This document shows, piece after piece, positions 7,112 through 11,561 of a stretch of 11,561 nt of DNA. The position numbers and the translations under genes were made by a program. The notes under the pieces were generated by a model, which worked only from the letters and a program-made list of their open reading frames with translations, did no database searches and was not told the origin of the DNA. Source of the stretch: Bacillota bacterium (lineage in GTDB: Bacteria; Bacillota; Clostridia; Oscillospirales; Ruminococcaceae); assembly GCA_023443315.1 (NCBI GenBank), contig JAEZVA010000092.1:1-11561 (forward strand). Direction: 5' to 3'. Position 1 is the first letter of the stretch, and every line of letters starts with the position of its first letter.

Positions 7112-8395
7112 TCAACGGTTGTTTGAGGTATCCTCGGCAACCACCTTTTCGCGGTATGCTTTGGCAGCCTGCTCGACCTTGTTATCTCCAAAGGCGTAGT
7201 ATTTTGCGTCCTTAATGTTATCAGGTAGATACTGCTGCAGGGTGAACCCATTCTTATAGTTGTGCGCATATTTGTAGGTTAGACCGCGCCCAAGCTTCTT
7301 GGCGCCACCGTAATGGGTATCTTTTAGGTGGATAGGCACATCCCCCGTGTTTTTGGTGCGCACATCCTCACTCGCGGCATCGATGGCACATATCGCAGTG
7401 TTGGATTTAGGAGCGGTACATAAAACAATAACCGCCTGCGCAAGGGGAATGCGCGCTTCGGGCAAACCAAGCTGATGCGCACTATCCACACAGGCCTTCA
7501 CAATCGTAATCGCCTGTGGGTACGCAAGCCCAATATCCTCACAAGCAGTGACAAGCAAGCGGCGGCAGGGGGAGATGATATCGCCTGCCTCGAGTAGCCT
7601 TGCAAGGTAATGAAGTGCCGCGTTTTCATCCGAGCCCCGAATTGACTTTTGAAACGCGGACAAGATATCGTAATGCGAGTCGCCGTCCCGATCATATCTG
7701 GTGGCGCTTTTTCGTGTTATCTCTGTAACCGCATCTAGCGTTACGGTTCTGATTTCACCCTGAAACGGCGCTGTCAGTGCCAGCAGCTCTACTGTGTTGA
7801 TTGCCTTACGCACATCACCACCGCAGGTTTCGGCAATCGCCTTTGCTACACCGGTTTCTAGCTTATACTGCTCGTGGCGTTGCTGCCCGATAATTAAAAA
7901 CGCACGTAAAATTGCCTGTATCACATCGTCGCTCGATACAGGCTTAAACTCCATGACGGTACAACGGCTGAGTATCGCCCCGTACACATAAAAGTAGGGG
8001 TTTTCGGTGGTGGAGGCAACCAGTGTTATCCGACCGTTTTCAATGTATTCCAAAAGTGATTGCTGCTGTTTTTTATTTAGGTACTGTATCTCATCAAGGT
8101 AGAGCAAGACACCGTTTGTTCCCGCAAAGGTTTCAAGCTCGGCAACGATATCCTTGATGTCGGATACTGACGCGCTCGTACCGTTTAACTTGTGCAGGCG
8201 CTTTCCTGCAGCCTGCGCGAGAATACGCGCAACAGTGGTCTTTCCAACACCCGACGGACCGTAGAAGATAAGGTTTGGTATCTGCCTTGTTTCAATAATC
8301 TTGCGCAGAACACGACCTTCGCCTAACAGGTGCTGTTGACCGACAACGTCGTCAATGGTATCGGGGCGGATTTGATCTGCAAGCGGTGCCGACAT
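7112..8395 (-). CDS. rarA: Replication-associated recombination protein RarA (MgsA/YcaJ family)
   Basis: A 427-aa AAA+ ATPase related to the clamp loader and to RuvB. It acts at stalled replication forks and single-strand/double-strand junctions. Visible motifs are the N-terminal LADQIRPDTIDDVVGQ box, Walker A GPSGVGKTT at residues 46-54, Walker B LLYLDEI with Asp-Glu at 101-102, sensor 1 TTENPYF from 129, and SRC with a likely arginine finger near 144. The second half matches the usual helical tetramerisation region, including ALHYLARLLEAGD and the IHLKD..Y segment. Length is typical. The ATG at 8395 is preferred over that at 8401 because AGGAGG (8409-8404) is 8 nt from the former and only 2 nt from the latter. 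A LexA-like site in its promoter suggests induction by DNA damage. Confidence 0.96.
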   Translation of the reverse strand: MSAPLADQIRPDTIDDVVGQQHLLGEGRVLRKIIETRQIPNLIFYGPSGVGKTTVARILAQAAGKRLHKLNGTSASVSDIKDIVAELETFAGTNGVLLYLDEIQYLNKKQQQSLLEYIENGRITLVASTTENPYFYVYGAILSRCTVMEFKPVSSDDVIQAILRAFLIIGQQRHEQYKLETGVAKAIAETCGGDVRKAINTVELLALTAPFQGEIRTVTLDAVTEITRKSATRYDRDGDSHYDILSAFQKSIRGSDENAALHYLARLLEAGDIISPCRRLLVTACEDIGLAYPQAITIVKACVDSAHQLGLPEARIPLAQAVIVLCTAPKSNTAICAIDAASEDVRTKNTGDVPIHLKDTHYGGAKKLGRGLTYKYAHNYKNGFTLQQYLPDNIKDAKYYAFGDNKVEQAAKAYREKVVAEDTSNNR

Positions 8396-8418
8396 CTGCA
8401 TGTCCTCCTATCAATCCA

Positions 8419-8448
8419 TTACGGTCGTTCTAGAGACGAGAGCCGTAA
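8419..8448. repeat. Imperfect hairpin in the rarA leader
   Basis: The sequences ttacgg (8419-8424) and ccgtaa (8443-8448) can pair. Inside them, tcgt (8425-8428) can pair with acga (8436-8439), leaving a three-base bulge and a seven-base loop. The structure ends about 10 nt upstream of the rarA ribosome binding site on the minus strand. It could affect leader stability or translation, but it is short and may be chance. Confidence 0.3.
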
Positions 8449-8492
8449 CAAGCTAATTAGTTCAGTAAAACATTAAGAATGATAATATGGAT

Positions 8493-8521
8493 ATTTTAGC
8501 ACATATGTTCGAACAAAACAA
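8493..8521 (-). promoter_or_regulatory. Predicted rarA promoter
   Basis: On the minus strand, TTGTTT (8521-8516), an exact 17-nt spacer and TAAAAT (8498-8493) form a plausible sigma-A promoter, with initiation expected near 8486 and a leader of about 90 nt. The spacer is almost filled by a LexA-like palindrome, an arrangement expected for repression by steric block. Confidence 0.6.
8498..8511 (-). promoter_or_regulatory. LexA (SOS) box in the rarA promoter
   Basis: The minus-strand sequence CGAACATATGTGCT matches the Gram-positive LexA/DinR consensus, whose ideal palindromic form is CGAACATATGTTCG, at 12 of 14 positions, including the whole first half-site. It sits between the -35 and -10 boxes of the predicted rarA promoter. 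The match is seen directly; control by LexA is inferred, since the lexA gene is not in the window. Confidence 0.7.
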
Positions 8522-8565
8522 CTGCCAGATAACGTGTTTTCTTGCATCGACGTTTACGGTCATGC

Positions 8566-8594
8566 TTGCCTATACGATGGGTTTTGGATATAAT
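8566..8594 (+). promoter_or_regulatory. Predicted promoter for the membrane protein-cwlD-radA run
   Basis: TTGCCT (8566-8571), a 17-nt spacer and a perfect TATAAT (8589-8594) predict initiation near 8601, about 50 nt before the ATG at 8651. It faces away from the rarA promoter. No LexA-like site is seen on this side. Confidence 0.6.
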
Positions 8595-8650
8595 GGTACT
8601 GATACACAACACGGAAAATAGACAATTCAACTGGGAAAGGTCGCATTGGA

Positions 8651-9193
8651 ATGAATCGAAAATCGAATTTGAGACTAAGCGTTTCATTAATAGGAAGCAT
8701 TTTAACCGCTTGTATTTTTAGTATGATAGTGTTGGCTACCCTAACAGGTATACTGCAATATAATGCAGGGGTGGCTTTGGTTCAAGTGATAACGCTGCTT
8801 GTTCTGTATCTTTTGGTTTATATGAGGCTATGGTATGTGGGGGAGAAGGATATCAACTATGTGCAGACCGGTCACATTCCTTTCGATCGTCATTGTGGAT
8901 TAAAAATCGGCTTGATTGGAATGACGGTGTTGTACCTACCTGTGGTATTGTTGGTAATTGGAATGGTTCAGCAAAATCAAGTGTTTGTTGGGATCTTTCG
9001 AATTCTAAGTGCAGTGTTTTTTGGATTCCACAGCTTATTTTTACCTGAAAAGGTAGAAGACTTTACACTGCTTCATGTGCTGCTTACGCTGCTGCCTCCG
9101 CTTGTAGTGCCTGCAATCTCTATGCTTGCATACTACCTAGGAAACCATAGAATTTCGTTGTTTACTCATTTAGTGTATAAGAAAAAGAAATAG
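8651..9193 (+). CDS. Unknown polytopic membrane protein
   Basis: A 180-aa very hydrophobic protein with about five predicted membrane segments, near residues 10-32, 39-60, 86-106, 110-128 and 138-162, and a basic C-terminus (VYKKKK). No catalytic or binding motif is visible and the family is not recognised. The only upstream purine stretch is GGAAAGG at 8633-8639, 11 nt before the ATG, so translation may be modest. The cwlD-like gene begins 48 nt after its stop codon with no terminator between, suggesting co-transcription and possibly an envelope role. Coding is supported by length, a clear promoter and the steady alternation of hydrophobic spans with charged loops. Confidence 0.8.
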   Translation: MNRKSNLRLSVSLIGSILTACIFSMIVLATLTGILQYNAGVALVQVITLLVLYLLVYMRLWYVGEKDINYVQTGHIPFDRHCGLKIGLIGMTVLYLPVVLLVIGMVQQNQVFVGIFRILSAVFFGFHSLFLPEKVEDFTLLHVLLTLLPPLVVPAISMLAYYLGNHRISLFTHLVYKKKK

Positions 9194-9241
9194 AACATAT
9201 TTTACGTGTTCATTCGCATACCCTATGTTGGGGTGATGTGT

Positions 9242-10009
9242 ATGAACAAACGGCTTTCTTTTCGGTATCCTACCATTCGCATTCGTCCGGGCTTTATAGC
9301 GGTATTTTTCATTACTGTAATTACTATAACCATTCTGATTGCTGCACTTAACAATAACAAGGTTTTGCCCGCATATACCGTTCCAGACAACGGAATTACA
9401 ATTATTATTGATCCGGGTCATGGAGGTATGGATGGCGGAGCGGTTGCGTACGATAAAAAGACGGTGGAAAAGGACATCAATCTTTCCATTGCTTTTAAGC
9501 TGCGTGAATTTTTGATTGTTGGTGGCTATAATGTTGTGATGACGCGGGAGGACGACCGGCTGATTTACGATGAAGGTATTAAAACCATAAAAAAGCAAAA
9601 AACATCGGATATTAAAAATCGGCTTAAGATTATAAACGAACACCCCGAAGCGTTGTTTATTAGCATACATCAGAATAAATTTACACAATCAAAATATAAT
9701 GGCGCGCAGGTCTTTTATGGACGCAAAAATACCGACAGCCAAATTCTTGCGCAAGCCATACAAAGTTCTTTTCGCGCGATGCTACAGCCCGATAACGCAC
9801 GTGAGGTTAAAAAAACCGGCAAGGAGATCTATCTGCTGTATCATTCCGATATCCCCTCTGTTATGGTGGAATGCGGTTTTCTATCTAATGCGGAAGAATG
9901 CGAGCGCCTAAAGACCGATGAGTACCAAAACGAGGTGGCATTTGTCATCTATGCGGGGCTTTCTCAGTACATAGAGGCATGTAAGGCAAACACAGCCGAG
10001 AATGATTAG
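9242..10009 (+). CDS. cwlD: N-acetylmuramoyl-L-alanine amidase, CwlD-like (Amidase_3)
   Basis: A 255-aa zinc amidase that cuts the bond between N-acetylmuramic acid and the stem peptide of peptidoglycan. A membrane anchor at residues 16-36 places the catalytic domain outside the cytoplasm. The zinc ligands are His60 (DPGHGG), Glu76 (VEKDINL) and His143 (SIHQN), and the catalytic Glu210 is in VECGFLSN. The lack of cell-wall binding repeats and the anchor-plus-domain layout fit CwlD, which with PdaA makes muramic-delta-lactam in the spore cortex. A general vegetative amidase remains possible. The ATG at 9242 is chosen because GGGGTGAT at 9230-9237 is suitably placed; the reading frame stays open back to a GTG at 9206 without a comparable site. 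The radA gene follows after 39 nt. Confidence 0.9.
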   Translation: MNKRLSFRYPTIRIRPGFIAVFFITVITITILIAALNNNKVLPAYTVPDNGITIIIDPGHGGMDGGAVAYDKKTVEKDINLSIAFKLREFLIVGGYNVVMTREDDRLIYDEGIKTIKKQKTSDIKNRLKIINEHPEALFISIHQNKFTQSKYNGAQVFYGRKNTDSQILAQAIQSSFRAMLQPDNAREVKKTGKEIYLLYHSDIPSVMVECGFLSNAEECERLKTDEYQNEVAFVIYAGLSQYIEACKANTAEND

Positions 10010-10048
10010 TAAATTGGATGTGTAAAAAACAGCGAAGGGCGGCTTACT

Positions 10049-11431
10049 ATGAAGACAAAAAGCATATTTGTATGCAGTGAGTGCGGTGCGCACTCGCCGC
10101 GCTGGATGGGAAAATGCCCAAGCTGTGGAGAATGGAATTCCCTGATTGAGGAGTTGTCTACACCGCCATCGACGACGGTAAAGGGTGCATTGCTGGGTAG
10201 GGGCCCATCGTCTTTTACGGCCCCTGTCCCCATGGATGACGTTATAGATGCCGACGAGATTCGTTACCCCACCGGCATTAAGGAACTAAACCGTGTTCTT
10301 GGCGGTGGAATTGTACGCGGTTCACTTGTGCTGCTTGGCGGCGACCCAGGCATCGGTAAATCGACGCTTCTGCTTCAGATGTGCAGTTATCTTGGGCTTG
10401 GGTTAAAGATATTGTATGTTTCGGGAGAAGAATCCCAGCGGCAGATTAAGCTGCGCGCACAGCGATTAAACGTATCTGGTCCAAACCTCTTTTTGCTTGC
10501 ACAAACGGATATAGAGAGTATTATAAACACAATTGCGATACATAAACCCGACATCGTGATGATTGACTCGATTCAAACGATGACACACAGCGCTATTTCT
10601 TCCGCCGCGGGAAGCGTCAGCCAGGTAAGAGAGTGCACCCAATGCCTGATGCGTTGCGCAAAAAGCGAGGAGATCGCCATTTTCATCGTGGGGCACGTCA
10701 ACAAGGATGGAGCGATTGCGGGACCAAAGGTACTTGAGCATATCGTGGATGCAGTGCTTTACTTTGAGGGAGAGCGCAACATGCCCTACCGTATCCTGCG
10801 TGCGGTAAAAAACCGTTATGGCTCTACCAACGAGATTGGTGTTTTTGAAATGACAGACAGCGGGCTGAGCGAGGTGGACAACCCATCCATGATGCTGCTT
10901 TCGGGCAGACCGATTGGTGTATCGGGCACCTGCGTTGCCTGTGTGATGGAGGGTAGTCGTCCCATCCTAGCCGAGGTTCAGGCATTGGTCACAAAAACGG
11001 GGTTTGGCACCCCTCGAAGGGTTTCTACCGGCTTTGATTATAATCGCATGTCGCTGATTCTGGCAGTGCTTGAGAAGCGTGCAGGCTTTGCTTTCTCCAG
11101 CCTTGATACCTACGTTAACATTGTGGGTGGGTTAAGGTTGGATGAGCCAGCAGCCGATCTATCCGTGGCGTTGGCTCTGGTCTCTGGTCTAATTGACAGC
11201 CCGATTGGCGAGGATTTATTTGTGTTTGGCGAACTCGGGCTTGCGGGAGAGCTGCGAGCCGTATCCAATGCGGAGTCACGGGTTAACGAAGCGGCAAGGC
11301 TCGGTTTTGGGCGGTGCATTATGCCAAAGGCTTCTCTATCAAAGCTTATTAACCCACAAAAGCATGGAATAGAGATACTTGGCGTCAGCAACCTTTCTCA
11401 GGCGATTGCAGCTTTGAATAAATCGAAATGA
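10049..11431 (+). CDS. radA: DNA repair protein RadA (Sms)
   Basis: A 460-aa RecA-like ATPase that helps process recombination intermediates by branch migration. Domains in order: a four-cysteine zinc finger (Cys9, Cys12, Cys23, Cys26); a RecA core with Walker A GGDPGIGKST at 97-106 and Walker B IVMIDS ending near 174; the RadA-specific motif at 254-258; and a C-terminal Lon-protease-like domain from about residue 280 (GFDYNRMSLILAVLEKRAG...). The motif reads KNRYG instead of the usual KNRFG, a conservative change. Length is typical. AAGGG at 10035-10039 lies 9 nt before the ATG. It is the last gene of the run and is followed by a GC-rich hairpin. Confidence 0.97.
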   Translation: MKTKSIFVCSECGAHSPRWMGKCPSCGEWNSLIEELSTPPSTTVKGALLGRGPSSFTAPVPMDDVIDADEIRYPTGIKELNRVLGGGIVRGSLVLLGGDPGIGKSTLLLQMCSYLGLGLKILYVSGEESQRQIKLRAQRLNVSGPNLFLLAQTDIESIINTIAIHKPDIVMIDSIQTMTHSAISSAAGSVSQVRECTQCLMRCAKSEEIAIFIVGHVNKDGAIAGPKVLEHIVDAVLYFEGERNMPYRILRAVKNRYGSTNEIGVFEMTDSGLSEVDNPSMMLLSGRPIGVSGTCVACVMEGSRPILAEVQALVTKTGFGTPRRVSTGFDYNRMSLILAVLEKRAGFAFSSLDTYVNIVGGLRLDEPAADLSVALALVSGLIDSPIGEDLFVFGELGLAGELRAVSNAESRVNEAARLGFGRCIMPKASLSKLINPQKHGIEILGVSNLSQAIAALNKSK

Positions 11432-11443
11432 TTTAATAAACAT

Positions 11444-11468
11444 CCCCCGGCGAAGCCGGGGGTATTTC
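11444..11468 (+). terminator. Terminator after radA
   Basis: An 8-bp GC-rich stem, cccccggc (11444-11451)/gccggggg (11455-11462), with a GAA loop lies 12 nt after the radA stop codon. The following tract, tatttcat, is only weakly T-rich, so termination may be incomplete. Confidence 0.75.
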
Positions 11469-11561
11469 ATATGCGGGCAAAGCCCTATTGTCCTTGCAAA
11501 CACGTCGAACGTGTAATACGATCTGCCAGTTGCACAGAGATTGTTACTTGCTGCCCGTAAA
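11469..11561. other. Window end without a supported gene
   Basis: No convincing gene is visible. A 29-codon plus-strand reading frame (11471-11560) has four of its five cysteines in two CxC or CC clusters, but its only possible ribosome binding site is the terminator stem. The minus strand is also open in one frame to the window edge, so the 3' end of a convergent gene cannot be excluded. Confidence 0.4.

Noticed and set aside
8496..8687. 63-codon minus-strand frame between rarA and the membrane protein gene
   Set aside because: It overlaps the start of the 180-aa gene and both divergent promoters, and it has no ribosome binding site.

Overview
This 11.6 kb window looks like chromosomal DNA of a low-to-mid GC member of the Bacillota, most likely class Clostridia. 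The evidence is: five tRNA genes that all encode their 3' CCA; strong AGGAGG-type ribosome binding sites; sigma-A-like promoters; a Gram-positive type LexA box; a CwlD-like amidase, a family best known from spore cortex formation; and a long cytoplasmic protein that closely resembles the clostridial GH94 cellodextrin phosphorylase. No rRNA, transposase, phage gene or CRISPR array is visible. A finer taxonomic call is not possible from the sequence alone.

Layout: (1) positions 1-385 hold a tRNA array, Val(TAC, 5' end cut)-Asp(GTC)-Phe(GAA)-Gly(GCC)-Cys(GCA), ending in a two-way hairpin terminator. (2) 445-3405, minus strand, is a 986-aa cellodextrin phosphorylase with no transporter or other sugar gene beside it. 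(3) 3406-3613 is a compact divergent control region. It has a perfect 13-bp inverted repeat whose outer edges form the -35 boxes of back-to-back promoters, plus a second near-consensus promoter facing the regulator gene. (4) 3614-6126, plus strand, is a putative operon: a PadR regulator with a TTG start, an overlapping HAAS/DUF1700-like membrane protein, and an FkbM-family methyltransferase with an extra N-terminal domain. It ends in a perfect 20-bp hairpin shared with the convergent gene. (5) 6167-8395, minus strand, is rarA followed by a membrane-anchored alpha/beta hydrolase, transcribed from a promoter with a LexA/SOS box between its -35 and -10 boxes. (6) 8651-11431, plus strand, is a run of an unknown five-span membrane protein, a CwlD-like amidase and radA, closed by a GC-rich hairpin. 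(7) The last 100 bases hold no convincing gene.

How the genes may work together: the PadR/HAAS pair is a known regulator-plus-membrane-partner arrangement, and its divergent placement suggests, without proving, that it controls the phosphorylase, itself, or both. RarA and RadA are both replication-fork or recombination repair ATPases and lie in divergent units about 250 bp apart; only the rarA side shows an SOS operator. No clear new defence or mobile system is present. The most informative parts are the control regions at 3406-3613 and 8402-8600.
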